From a virus: DNA of 22,991 nt. Under the pieces are notes generated by a model. That model saw only the letters and a list, made by a program, of their open reading frames with translations. It had not been told where the DNA came from and made no database searches. Every line of letters starts with the position of its first letter. Within the stretch, counting starts at the first letter, position 1. Location of the stretch: the IMG/VR virus record IMGVR_UViG_3300027704_000171, positions 1 through 22,991 of that record, one strand, 5' to 3'. Made by a program: the position numbers and the translations under genes. Of this stretch, positions 11,470-18,698 are shown piece by piece.

Positions 11470-13521
11470 ATGAAATACTTGACACATTGGGCATTAGCCT
11501 TTGTTACTGCTGCAGCAGTATTACTATTCCACTATAACGACGGAACTGTTGTACAAACTTTACGGCTTAAACAATTCGACTTATTGCAAGAGTATGATAC
11601 ACCAGTAGTAAGCGAAGATATTGCTATTCTTACTATTGATGAGAAAGCAATAGAGAAGCATGGGCAATGGCCTTGGAAGCGTGATGTGCTTGCTAACGTC
11701 ATATGGCAACTGAGAGAGGCTGGTGCCGGAGTTATAGTACTACCAATTTTATTCAGTGAGTATGATCGACTTAACGGTGACCAAGAATTATTAGATGCCA
11801 TGATAGACAATTCAGTTGTTATAGCGCAAGTCGGTTCTTTCGATGCAGATAAGAATGGAGTCCCACGTGGAGTAGCAAAGATCGGGGATCCACTGCCGTT
11901 CTTATTCGAATGGGATGGAATGCTCGGGCCAATCAGTGAGTTCGGTGATAATGCCGGTGGTGTTGGAGTGCTCAATGTCGTACCTGAGATTGATGGAGTA
12001 GTTAGGCGTATACCCTTGCTCATGCGCGTAGGGGCCGATATCTATCCAGCGCTTACAATTGAAGTTATTCGTGTAGCCGTAGGTGATCCATCATATCAAG
12101 TAAAAAGTAGTGCTGGTGGCATCGATAAGATGAGAGTGCCTGGTTATCCTACAATACAAACCGACTTTAATGGTAGGATATGGCTGCGATGGAACAAAGT
12201 TTTTAGTCATACGAGCGTAGCGGATGATCATGCGTTTAGTGAATTATCAGGTAAGATTGTTATAATAGGAACAACGGCTGCTGGTTTAGGTGGAGTTATA
12301 GCATCTCCTAAAGGTGGTCAATATAATTATATGCCTGCTGCCGTATCGTTGCAATCAATTCTAGATGGTGATACGATCTCACGTCCATGGTGGGCTAGTA
12401 TGGTTGAGTTGATTCTCACTGGTATCCTTTGTTTTGGAATGGCATTGTGTACTATATCCTCACGATATTGGATCATCGGATCTAAGATTATAGGCTTTCC
12501 TATTTTATTAGGTGGTATCTCTTGGTACGCATGGTCAGAGTATTTGTATCTAATTGATGTAACTATGCCGATTATTGGTATTGTACTAGTAAGCTTACAT
12601 GGTGTCTTTTCTAGGTTTGTCAGAGAATACACAGAGAAACAAGCAATCAAGAAGCAGTTCGCTGGTTACGCTTCTCCTACGGTTGTACGTATGCTACAAG
12701 AGAATCCTGAACTAATCAAAGAGGGCATGAAGAAAGAAGTATCGATATGCTTCTCAGATTTGCGTGGATTTACTCCACTAGGCGAATCATTTGGTGATGA
12801 TGTGAAGGGTTTAACTAAGGTAATGAATGGTTACATGGATGCGATCACTCAGCCTATATTAGATTCGGATGGAATGGTTATTAAGTATATCGGTGATGCG
12901 TCTATGCATATACACAACGCACCGTTAGATGATCCTGACCATCCTAAAACAGCAGTACGTACTGCATTAAATATGATTAAACAAGTAGAGGTATTCAACA
13001 ATGGAACCACAATGGAGGGTAAACCGCCTATTGGTATGGGGGCTGGCGTTAATACTGGCCTCGGCTATATTGGGGAAATGGGATCATCGGCACGTCATTC
13101 CTACGATATCTTGGGGGACGCTGTATCAACAGCAGCAAGATTAGAATCGGCATGTAAAGGATACGGTGTAGTGTTAATCGTAGGACCTTCAACATACGAA
13201 GTTACAAAAGATGATTTCTTTTACTTAAAGCTGGATAACCTTGCCGTAAAAGGAAAGACGGTTGGTTTAGAAATCTATACGGCTATAGATACACCACACC
13301 CACCGGTGTTTAAAAGTAGCAAAAGATTACACGATGAGATGCATAGGCATTATAGTAACCAAGACTTTAAAGAAGCAATTAGACATTGCAATCTTTTAAA
13401 GGTTAGTTTCTATGGTCAGATGCTTGGTTATTATGAAATGTGGATTGAGAGATGTGAATACATGATGACTCAAGATCTGCCCGCTGATTGGGATGGGATA
13501 TTTAGAGCTACAACTAAATGA
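11470..13521 (+). CDS. CHASE2-domain class III adenylate/guanylate cyclase
   Basis: A 683-residue membrane protein. The N-terminal span (about 7-20) is followed by a CHASE2 sensor outside the cytoplasm (about 35-300; VSEDIAILTIDEKAI and GKIVIIGTTA are typical). Three spans (about 312-330, 338-356, 361-380) follow, then a class III cyclase domain (about 420-605) and a C-terminal helical tail ending in DWDGIF. In the catalytic domain both metal-binding Asp are present (D430 in FSDLRGF, D476 in KYIGD), with K472 and D546 at purine-recognition positions, favouring ATP. Arg557 (AARLE) is kept, but the usual transition-state Asn is Ser553 (GDAVSTAARLE). The neighbouring FecR protein is the likely periplasmic partner. 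AAGGA lies 6 bases before the start. Confidence 0.92.
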   Translation: MKYLTHWALAFVTAAAVLLFHYNDGTVVQTLRLKQFDLLQEYDTPVVSEDIAILTIDEKAIEKHGQWPWKRDVLANVIWQLREAGAGVIVLPILFSEYDRLNGDQELLDAMIDNSVVIAQVGSFDADKNGVPRGVAKIGDPLPFLFEWDGMLGPISEFGDNAGGVGVLNVVPEIDGVVRRIPLLMRVGADIYPALTIEVIRVAVGDPSYQVKSSAGGIDKMRVPGYPTIQTDFNGRIWLRWNKVFSHTSVADDHAFSELSGKIVIIGTTAAGLGGVIASPKGGQYNYMPAAVSLQSILDGDTISRPWWASMVELILTGILCFGMALCTISSRYWIIGSKIIGFPILLGGISWYAWSEYLYLIDVTMPIIGIVLVSLHGVFSRFVREYTEKQAIKKQFAGYASPTVVRMLQENPELIKEGMKKEVSICFSDLRGFTPLGESFGDDVKGLTKVMNGYMDAITQPILDSDGMVIKYIGDASMHIHNAPLDDPDHPKTAVRTALNMIKQVEVFNNGTTMEGKPPIGMGAGVNTGLGYIGEMGSSARHSYDILGDAVSTAARLESACKGYGVVLIVGPSTYEVTKDDFFYLKLDNLAVKGKTVGLEIYTAIDTPHPPVFKSSKRLHDEMHRHYSNQDFKEAIRHCNLLKVSFYGQMLGYYEMWIERCEYMMTQDLPADWDGIFRATTK

Positions 13522-13670
13522 TAATTATTCTTCACAAAGGGTTTACTTTAAAACCCATAGTGAAGAAGACTCCTGTCAGACTAATCGGAGGTCAACCTAA
13601 TCCCGAATGGGAACCTAGGATATCACCGAAACCCTATGTAAAGGAAAGTAATAATGGCAAAAGTAACTGA
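13518..13670 (+). CDS. Small proline-rich protein of unknown function
   Basis: A 50-residue reading frame starting on the ATGA that ends the cyclase gene and running 17 bases into the next gene. It is basic and proline rich (GQPNPEWEPRISPKPYVK) with a short hydrophobic start (MIIILHKGFTLKP). No family recognised. The coupled start and tight fit between genes support expression; the composition alone does not. Confidence 0.5.
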   Translation: MIIILHKGFTLKPIVKKTPVRLIGGQPNPEWEPRISPKPYVKESNNGKSN

Positions 13671-14064
13671 AGGAGCTGCCTTAAAAGGACAGCAAAAAAG
13701 GTTATCTAAAAATTCTAGATATGCACATTTAGATATAGATGGCGATGGAATTGTAAGTGATGAGGAAATGATGAGTGAACAAAGAATGCTTGAATTAGAA
13801 GATATGCGCACTGATATGGAGAATGAAGATAAGAAGCAGGACGCTCAGCGTAACATGACGTGGTTTGCACTAGCAGGCTTATTGTTATATCCTGTTATGA
13901 TTATTCTTTGTAACGTTAGTGGCCAATCAGTTGCTGCAGATAATCTAACTACTATTGCGCCTACATATTGTATCGCAGTTGTTGGTATAGTTGCTGCTTT
14001 CTTTGGTGCACAAGCATACAAAGGAAAGGCTGCTGTTAAAGCTAAGAAAAAAGAAGAGTGGTAA
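13654..14064 (+). CDS. EF-hand membrane protein
   Basis: A 136-residue protein with one canonical EF-hand loop at residues 27-38 (DIDGDGIVSDEE; ligands D27, D29, D31, E38). A charged, Met-rich helix comes next, then two membrane spans (about 69-87 and 104-122), and the end is lysine rich (KAAVKAKKKEEW). I recall small EF-hand plus membrane-span proteins in other marine T4-like phages, where the role is unknown. Here it is the last gene of the late operon, and AAAGGA precedes its start. A calcium-dependent role in fibre export, lysis or virion structure is possible but unproven. The strong hairpin at 14075 follows directly. Confidence 0.85.
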   Translation: MAKVTEGAALKGQQKRLSKNSRYAHLDIDGDGIVSDEEMMSEQRMLELEDMRTDMENEDKKQDAQRNMTWFALAGLLLYPVMIILCNVSGQSVAADNLTTIAPTYCIAVVGIVAAFFGAQAYKGKAAVKAKKKEEW

Positions 14065-14074
14065 ATACTAAAAT

Positions 14075-14100
14075 GCCGGGTGTACTTTTGTACACCCGGC
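14075..14100. terminator. Hairpin between convergent operons, probably bidirectional terminator
   Basis: A perfect 11-base stem (GCCGGGTGTAC with GTACACCCGGC) with loop TTTT. It lies 10 bases after the stop of the last late-operon gene and 28 bases before the stop of the converging endolysin gene. Both flanks are T-rich but without a long T run, so it may end transcription from both sides. Confidence 0.75.
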
Positions 14101-14127
14101 TATCCATTGTTTATTTAAAGAAACACT

Positions 14128-15006
14128 TTAGCCTAATAGCTTCTCTAAAGTAGCTGGTCCGGCGATACCATCAGCAACAAGTCCATTGTCTTCTTGCCAG
14201 GTTTTAAGTGCCATTTCGGTGCCACGTCCAAAGATTCCATCAGGCGATGCTCCGAGGCCTAAAGCTTCTTGCATCATCTTGACGCCTTGACCACGAGATC
14301 CTCGACGTAAGACTGAGTTATGTTTAATCTCAAACTCATCATCTTCATCTATCATCCGATGGTCACGACCAACATCTTCTCCTAGTACTGACATAGCATT
14401 AACATAACGCTTTTGGCGATCTTCAAGACCGATTGCGCCACCATTAATCTTGCGTGTCATCATCCGCACGTCACCGGTATCAGCAATTTCGTTCAACATG
14501 TTTATGCTCCAGAACCAACATGCAGACTCAATTGCACCTGATGGTGTTGAAACATATTCTGCAGCTTCTTCGGCACTCATGTTAACACTACTACCAAATC
14601 GGGTATAGTTATCCCTACCAGTAAGTTGCTTAAGGCCACGACCACGGAAACGCCATCCGTCACCCTCTTGAGTATTGCCCATCTTGTACCTACGGAATTC
14701 ATCGTTGTACACACGATTCGCAATCATCTCAGGGTTACGTGCATACTCAGCAGCGTTTGCTTTAGGCGCATCACCAAAATACCTACCAAAGACTGCACCT
14801 AAAGCTTTCTCGCTATAGTTCAGGTTCTCGGTAAGAGATCTAAAGTTATTAGACTCATGTGCACACTGACTGATAAAATGAGCAACACGGCTCTTTGTAT
14901 TGATTTCATACACGGGCAGCTTGGCAATTATAGCCTCATGCCATCGCTCAACGGTGTCTCGATCATTACCTGGGATCATATCGTTAAGTTGTTTTGCAGT
15001 TAACAT
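14128..15006 (-). CDS. GH19-type endolysin with peptidoglycan-binding domain
   Basis: A 292-residue enzyme without signal peptide. The N-terminal domain (about 1-215) has the GH19 (chitinase/lysozyme-like) pattern. The catalytic Glu is E51 in ISQCAHESNNF, with a probable second acid E60 in LTENLNYS. YNDEFRRY and the substrate-cleft motif RFRGRGLKQLTGRDNY (119-134) follow. The C-terminus (about 235-292) is a PG_binding_1 domain (LRRGSRGQGVKMMQEAL, PDGIFGRGT, LVADGIAGPAT). It cleaves cell-wall glycan at the end of infection and needs a holin to reach it; the small membrane proteins at 6539 and 7047 are candidates. AAAGGA precedes the start. It is transcribed with the minus-strand block, unlike the late operon it faces. 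Confidence 0.92.
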   Translation of the reverse strand: MLTAKQLNDMIPGNDRDTVERWHEAIIAKLPVYEINTKSRVAHFISQCAHESNNFRSLTENLNYSEKALGAVFGRYFGDAPKANAAEYARNPEMIANRVYNDEFRRYKMGNTQEGDGWRFRGRGLKQLTGRDNYTRFGSSVNMSAEEAAEYVSTPSGAIESACWFWSINMLNEIADTGDVRMMTRKINGGAIGLEDRQKRYVNAMSVLGEDVGRDHRMIDEDDEFEIKHNSVLRRGSRGQGVKMMQEALGLGASPDGIFGRGTEMALKTWQEDNGLVADGIAGPATLEKLLG

Positions 15007-15008
15007 AA

Positions 15009-15269
15009 TTAGTCCTTTACAATTTTAGTGATCATATCTTCGAATTCCTCAACCTTACCGGTACGGTTAGGCCAATAGATATAATCCTTTTCGGGATTAG
15101 CTTTAAGATTGGATAACAGCGGAAGTATAGCGTTATACAAGTTGTTTAGTTTTTCTCTTGCATCTTCTGCAGTATGGTTTAGATCCGTAAGATCGGTTTG
15201 AGCTTTTTGCACTACTTCTAATTCATCTTCAGAAATGGCGGTGAAACCAAAATCAAATGGTATAGTCAT
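15009..15269 (-). CDS. Conserved T4-like phage protein of unknown function
   Basis: An 86-residue protein: MTIPFDFGFTAISEDEL at the start, a helical middle (REKLNNLYNAILPLLSNL) and the end NPEKDYIYWPNRTGKVEEFE. The segment NPEKDYI-WPNR followed by an E-FE helix recurs, as I recall, in conserved hypothetical proteins of marine T4-like phages. The ribosome binding site is strong (AAGGAGG). The start abuts the stop of the ClpP-like gene, so the two are cotranscribed. Function unknown. Confidence 0.8.
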   Translation of the reverse strand: MTIPFDFGFTAISEDELEVVQKAQTDLTDLNHTAEDAREKLNNLYNAILPLLSNLKANPEKDYIYWPNRTGKVEEFEDMITKIVKD

Positions 15270-15896
15270 TTAGTCCTCCTTTTTCTTTTTACCTTTAGCC
15301 TTCTTTTTGGCCTCTAGTTCTTTTACTTTTTGGCTTTTAACTTTTAATCTTTTGATAGCATTATCGCCATCCATCCAGATATCTTTGTTATCAAGTAACT
15401 GTGTAATCTCATCCGGTGTAAGGAAATCCTCATAAACCGAACGAAGAATCTTTTCTGACCAGGCACGTTCATGCTTTAATTGGTCAAACATTTCACCACC
15501 CTTACCGAATGTACCACCTGAATAGTTATGGAACATAAACATAGAATGCTCAGATACTTCATACATGTCAGCAGTCAAGAAAATCATAGTAGCTGCAGAC
15601 ATACAAGCACCTTCAACTGAACAAACAACTGTTGCATCAGTCTCAGTGAGTACACGCATAAACTGAATAGCTGTGAACATATCACCACCATAACAATTAA
15701 TATGCAATTTGATTACATCATTTTCACTGCACGATCTTATAATATCAAACCATTCCGAGTATTCCTCATTAGGTCCGATTTCACTTGTTAAATAAAACTC
15801 ATGTAAAGAGGCAAGTGGCTTTCCTAGAAAGACATCTTTAGGCTTCTTGCCTTGGCCCATTAGATTCAATATGTCGATTCCTTTAGTATTTTTCAT
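15270..15896 (-). CDS. clpP: ClpP-like serine protease
   Basis: A 208-residue ClpP/crotonase-fold protein. The ClpP pattern is visible: LHINCYGGDMFTAIQFM (64-80), the nucleophile Ser100 in GACMSAATM, and the catalytic His123 in FMFHNYSGG, 23 residues later as expected. The long helix after it (DQLKHERAWSEKI) and D-IWMDGDNAIK match the end of the fold. The tail is extremely lysine rich (KAKKKAKGKKKKED), unlike cellular ClpP. Phage ClpP-like proteins may process head proteins or take over host Clp functions; which applies is not shown. The start is coupled to the upstream stop as TAATG. Confidence 0.88.
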   Translation of the reverse strand: MKNTKGIDILNLMGQGKKPKDVFLGKPLASLHEFYLTSEIGPNEEYSEWFDIIRSCSENDVIKLHINCYGGDMFTAIQFMRVLTETDATVVCSVEGACMSAATMIFLTADMYEVSEHSMFMFHNYSGGTFGKGGEMFDQLKHERAWSEKILRSVYEDFLTPDEITQLLDNKDIWMDGDNAIKRLKVKSQKVKELEAKKKAKGKKKKED

Positions 15897-16063
15897 TAAA
15901 TAAACTCTCGTTGATGAACTACTAAAGCTTTGTAGATCTCAAGTTGTTTTTCAAGTTGCTCAATGTATTCCTGTACAACGTATTTATCACATAGCGTTTC
16001 ACAACATATGCCTAGGTTTTGTTTAGCCCTAGTTTCTAAAGACTTTTCGCCTCTTGTACTCAT
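15896..16063 (-). CDS. Small coiled-coil phage protein of unknown function
   Basis: A 55-residue protein starting MSTRGEKSLETRAKQ with a cysteine pair region (GICCETLCDK) and a C-terminal helix with coiled-coil character (QEYIEQLEKQLEIYKALVVH). The ATG at 16063 is chosen because GGAG lies 7 bases upstream; a longer frame would run deep inside the exonuclease gene. It overlaps the exonuclease gene by 35 bases and the ClpP-like gene by TAATG. Function unknown. Confidence 0.7.
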   Translation of the reverse strand: MSTRGEKSLETRAKQNLGICCETLCDKYVVQEYIEQLEKQLEIYKALVVHQREFI

Positions 16064-16715
16064 TGATTGTCTCCAATAGTTTAGGTGCCCAGTTATCACG
16101 ATGCTCTTTAAAAACTTGAGGTTCTTCATTATCTACTGCAATGATAGTAACCAAGTTAACGATAGGAATGCCTGTCCGCTCTTCCCACATAATCGCATAC
16201 GCAGATTCCTGTATAAAGTAATTAGTAATCCAGTCTAGCTTCTTAAGTTTGCCCGAAGTCTTAAAGTCAATAATTGATAATACGCCATCAAAGTAACCTA
16301 CACAATCTACACGACCTGCGAGGCCAAGATGCTCTGAGTACAAAGCAGCTTCTTGTAGACATATAGTACCAATGCGATCATCTAATACCTTCTGTACAGA
16401 CTTAAAGTTCTCAACCACATGTGGCATAAAACCTTCAGCATAGTTCTCATCATTATCAAGATACTTCTCAATAATAGAGTGAACAGCAGTACCACGTGTA
16501 GAGGCACGATGCGAAATTCTATTCGCTTCTTCTGCTCCCACACGGGCCCGCCACCTTTGAATAAACTCTTCGCTTAAAATCGAAAGTACTGTAGTAACAG
16601 AAGGATAACGATTACCATCGGGAGTAGCGTACTTTCTGCCTGAGGAAGTAGATTCTGCAATAAGATCTTCATATCCAAGATCAGTTTTTTCATGTTTAAA
16701 TATCCTTCTATTCAT
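16029..16715 (-). CDS. PD-(D/E)XK exonuclease (RecB/Cas4-like)
   Basis: A 228-residue nuclease. The motifs of the PD-(D/E)XK superfamily are in order: H79 in RGTAVHSIIEKYL, E122, D137 in LAGRVDCVGYFDG, and D150-F-K152 in SIIDFKTSGK, followed by a helix with the QxxxY-type IQESAYAIMWEE (168-179). This is the RecB-like exonuclease commonly annotated in marine T4-like phages, likely acting in recombination or host DNA breakdown. It lies in the DNA-metabolism block between PhoH and ClpP. A weak CGGA precedes the start. Confidence 0.87.
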   Translation of the reverse strand: MNRRIFKHEKTDLGYEDLIAESTSSGRKYATPDGNRYPSVTTVLSILSEEFIQRWRARVGAEEANRISHRASTRGTAVHSIIEKYLDNDENYAEGFMPHVVENFKSVQKVLDDRIGTICLQEAALYSEHLGLAGRVDCVGYFDGVLSIIDFKTSGKLKKLDWITNYFIQESAYAIMWEERTGIPIVNLVTIIAVDNEEPQVFKEHRDNWAPKLLETINEYKRRKVFRN

Positions 16716-16728
16716 AATATATCCGTTC

Positions 16729-17424
16729 TTATCCGTTAATTTTCATCATTTCTTTCGTCATAATGTAATCACGTACAAATGCCGAACGAACAATATCCTG
16801 CCAACCGAACTCAATCACTGAGAACTTTTGCAGTTGTTCTATAATAGACAAGAAGGTTACGATACCATTCTTGTCTTTCTCTTTATCAAAATCGGTTTGA
16901 TAATAGTCACCACACATAACAAACTTACAGTTACGACCAACACGGGTAATAACTGAGTCTAGCTCGTGGAAGTTTAAGTTTTGCATCTCATCAATAACAA
17001 CAATAGCATCGTTGAATGTGATACCACGTATGAAAGAAGTAGATTCAAATGCTATGGTACCTGCACTCTGTAACTTAGTCCAGGCATCTGCTTCTTCAAA
17101 CAGCTCTGCACATATAGCTCTATACGGTGCGGTGTACACATCTTTCTTTTCTTCTTCAGTACCTGGCAAGAAACCAATGTCTCGTGTAGGTACAATAGAA
17201 CGTACAACGATCACTTTGTCATACGGTGTTTCTTTATCTAGCACATCTTCAAGTGCAAGTGATAACGCCATAAACGTTTTACCTGTACCTGCAGAACCTG
17301 ACATTACAATAGAGTCTCCTCTCTCGTAGGCTTGAAATACTTCTTTTTGATTATCAGTCAAAGGATTAATTTGAATCATATCATCAAGCTTCAGTTTTAG
17401 TGATCGTGATTTAAGTGCAGGCAT
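16729..17424 (-). CDS. phoH: PhoH-like ATPase
   Basis: A 231-residue P-loop ATPase. Walker A is GSAGTGKT (43-50), preceded by the PhoH entry motif NPLTDNQKEVFQAY. VVRSIVPTRDIGFLPGT (73-89) is diagnostic, and Walker B is IVVIDEMQN (141-149), with a CGDYYQTD sensor segment after it. PhoH is very common in marine phages. Its cellular role, often linked to phosphate stress or RNA metabolism, is uncertain. The start is coupled to the upstream gene (TAATG) and has AAGGA 7 bases upstream. Confidence 0.95.
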   Translation of the reverse strand: MPALKSRSLKLKLDDMIQINPLTDNQKEVFQAYERGDSIVMSGSAGTGKTFMALSLALEDVLDKETPYDKVIVVRSIVPTRDIGFLPGTEEEKKDVYTAPYRAICAELFEEADAWTKLQSAGTIAFESTSFIRGITFNDAIVVIDEMQNLNFHELDSVITRVGRNCKFVMCGDYYQTDFDKEKDKNGIVTFLSIIEQLQKFSVIEFGWQDIVRSAFVRDYIMTKEMMKING

Positions 17425-17660
17425 TAGTAATCCTTAATAGTATGGTTCATGTGTTTGGCACCATCTTTTACTCGTGACATAACTTCGCGGAAGCCATCAT
17501 CTACTTTAATGTTAGTTCCACGTTCACCTATGATTCTAGGTGCAGTAATGACATGAATAAGATCAGGCATTGCATCGAGTTTAATCTGTAAATCATCGTA
17601 CGAGCAGATTACATCATACTCGTGTAGGGTCTTAATATCTTTTACTGTGTATGTTGGCAT
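17424..17660 (-). CDS. Small conserved phage protein next to phoH
   Basis: A 78-residue protein: MPTYTVKDIKTLHEYDVICS at the start, resembling the beginning of FmdB-type zinc-ribbon proteins but without their cysteine pairs, then HVITAPRIIGERG and KVDDGFREVMSRVKDGAK. The KVDDGFRE-L/M-S tail is, as I recall, typical of a conserved small protein in T4-like marine phages. GAGGAG precedes the start. It overlaps the genes on both sides. Function unknown. Confidence 0.78.
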   Translation of the reverse strand: MPTYTVKDIKTLHEYDVICSYDDLQIKLDAMPDLIHVITAPRIIGERGTNIKVDDGFREVMSRVKDGAKHMNHTIKDY

Positions 17661-17761
17661 TTCTGCTCCTCATATTTTTCGTCAAGTTCCTTTAGTTCGC
17701 GATACTTACGCATTATATATGCATGGTATGATTCTTGCTTTTCATACTTTTCATCGCTCAT
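17642..17761 (-). CDS. Short helical protein of unknown function
   Basis: A 39-residue reading frame: MSDEKYEKQESYHAYIMRKY, continuing as one long charged helix (RELKELDEKYEEQ). It starts on the ATGA that ends the upstream gene and overlaps the next gene by 19 bases, supplying that gene's ribosome binding site. The fit into the gap supports it as real. Function unknown. Confidence 0.6.
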   Translation of the reverse strand: MSDEKYEKQESYHAYIMRKYRELKELDEKYEEQKCQHTQ

Positions 17762-18303
17762 GCTGTAAACCAATCTGGAACACTACGACCTGTCCATATC
17801 ATTTTGAATCGGTCTGCTTTAGTCTTATAAAATGCACGGTATGATTTAACTGCACATTCGAATATGCAGTCTGGTCGTGCAGACATTGCTAGCTTGAATG
17901 GTGTCAAGCCGATTTGTGGTATATTACGTGGAGGCACTGATAGCTCCTCTTCTAAAAGCTTTTGTGTTGAATGTATCTTGTGATATCTATAGGTGTATTC
18001 TACACACAATGCCATGAAGTGGTCGTAATGCCATATATAGTTTGCAACAGACTCACGTGTCCACACAGTAGATGGATGATTAAAGTGACATGCTTTATAT
18101 AATACTGATTCGCGACGATCGTTAAGCTTGAAGTACTGCAACATGGAACCTGACTTAGAAGGTCTACGTTCCATGGTACCGTCACACATACGATGTACAG
18201 TTGATAGCATTTGTGCGGATTCTACAATCATCTTGACAACGTGCTTGTCACACTGCAGCTGAGCTGCTTTGATTGGATTCTCGTCTAGTACAAATATGTT
18301 CAT
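17758..18303 (-). CDS. Conserved phage protein of unknown function
   Basis: A 181-residue protein. It starts MNIFVLDENPIKAAQLQCDK followed by HVVKMIVESAQMLSTVHR, a block I recognise from a widely spread phage family (His-Val-Val-Lys-Met and a downstream SAQ-LST-H), then NHPSTVWTRESVANYIWHY and GLTPFKLAM. The conserved Asp, His, Lys and Trp residues suggest an enzyme, possibly acting on nucleic acid, but I cannot name the reaction. The early promoter at 18335-18363 lies directly upstream, so this gene opens the transcription unit that includes phoH and the exonuclease. Confidence 0.82.
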   Translation of the reverse strand: MNIFVLDENPIKAAQLQCDKHVVKMIVESAQMLSTVHRMCDGTMERRPSKSGSMLQYFKLNDRRESVLYKACHFNHPSTVWTRESVANYIWHYDHFMALCVEYTYRYHKIHSTQKLLEEELSVPPRNIPQIGLTPFKLAMSARPDCIFECAVKSYRAFYKTKADRFKMIWTGRSVPDWFTA

Positions 18304-18334
18304 GCTATGAAGTCCTTTAGGTTATTATTACTAT

Positions 18335-18363
18335 ATTATAACACGTTTGAATGTGATTGTACA
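18335..18363 (-). promoter_or_regulatory. Early-type promoter, AAATAAAG variant
   Basis: On the minus strand TGTACA (18363-18358), 17 bases, TATAAT (18340-18335), preceded by AAATAAAGA. It drives the gene at 18303 and probably the coupled phoH, exonuclease and clpP genes behind it. Confidence 0.8.
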
Positions 18364-18384
18364 TCTTTATTTTATAAAATGGTT

Positions 18385-18597
18385 TTAGTTTTTAATATAG
18401 TCGAAAGGTAGGTTAAGTAGAATAGCGATTTCTTCGATATCGGTGAGGTTATTAGAGGTGAATTCGACGAGATGATTTCCGCCGGCGGGTCCGTTAGTTT
18501 GGAATTTTGAAACGGATGAGTTGTTTTCGGAAGCGAATTTTAGAATTTCGGTTTTAGTACAATTATAATCGATGTCCGATGAGATGGTATAAGTCAT
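18385..18597 (-). CDS. Small phage protein of unknown function
   Basis: A 70-residue protein starting MTYTISSDIDYNCTKTEILK, with a Ser/Asn-rich middle and the end IEEIAILLNLPFDYIKN. The ATG at 18597 is chosen over one further upstream because AAAGGA lies 8-9 bases before it. Its own early-type promoter at 18628-18656 makes it a single-gene unit. No known motif. Confidence 0.72.
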   Translation of the reverse strand: MTYTISSDIDYNCTKTEILKFASENNSSVSKFQTNGPAGGNHLVEFTSNNLTDIEEIAILLNLPFDYIKN

Positions 18598-18627
18598 GAT
18601 ATTTTCCTTTTTTGTTATCATATTAAC

Positions 18628-18656
18628 AGTGTACCACACACAAACCTATTTGTACA
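18628..18656 (-). promoter_or_regulatory. Early-type promoter with weak -10, TTAACTG variant
   Basis: On the minus strand TGTACA (18656-18651), 17 bases, TACACT (18633-18628), preceded by TTAACTG. The -35 side matches the family; the -10 is the weakest of the set. Confidence 0.6.
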
Positions 18657-18698
18657 CAGTTAATTTAGCGAAATTAATAATAATTATACTTGTAACAA

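Noticed and set aside
12327-12650. Minus-strand open frames inside the cyclase and curlin genes (for example 12327-12650, 11532-12023, 9254-9673)
   Set aside because: They lie wholly inside well-supported plus-strand genes and show no recognisable protein pattern.
6506-14064. The curli-like block as a host chromosome fragment or assembly error
   Set aside because: It starts with the same late element as another phage gene, ends with a phage-type EF-hand protein, uses the same overlapping-gene style, and is flanked on both sides by phage genes with no sign of integration.
16064-16129. Extension of the 15896-16063 gene to 16129
   Set aside because: It would run inside the exonuclease gene; GGAG at 7 bases supports the start at 16063.
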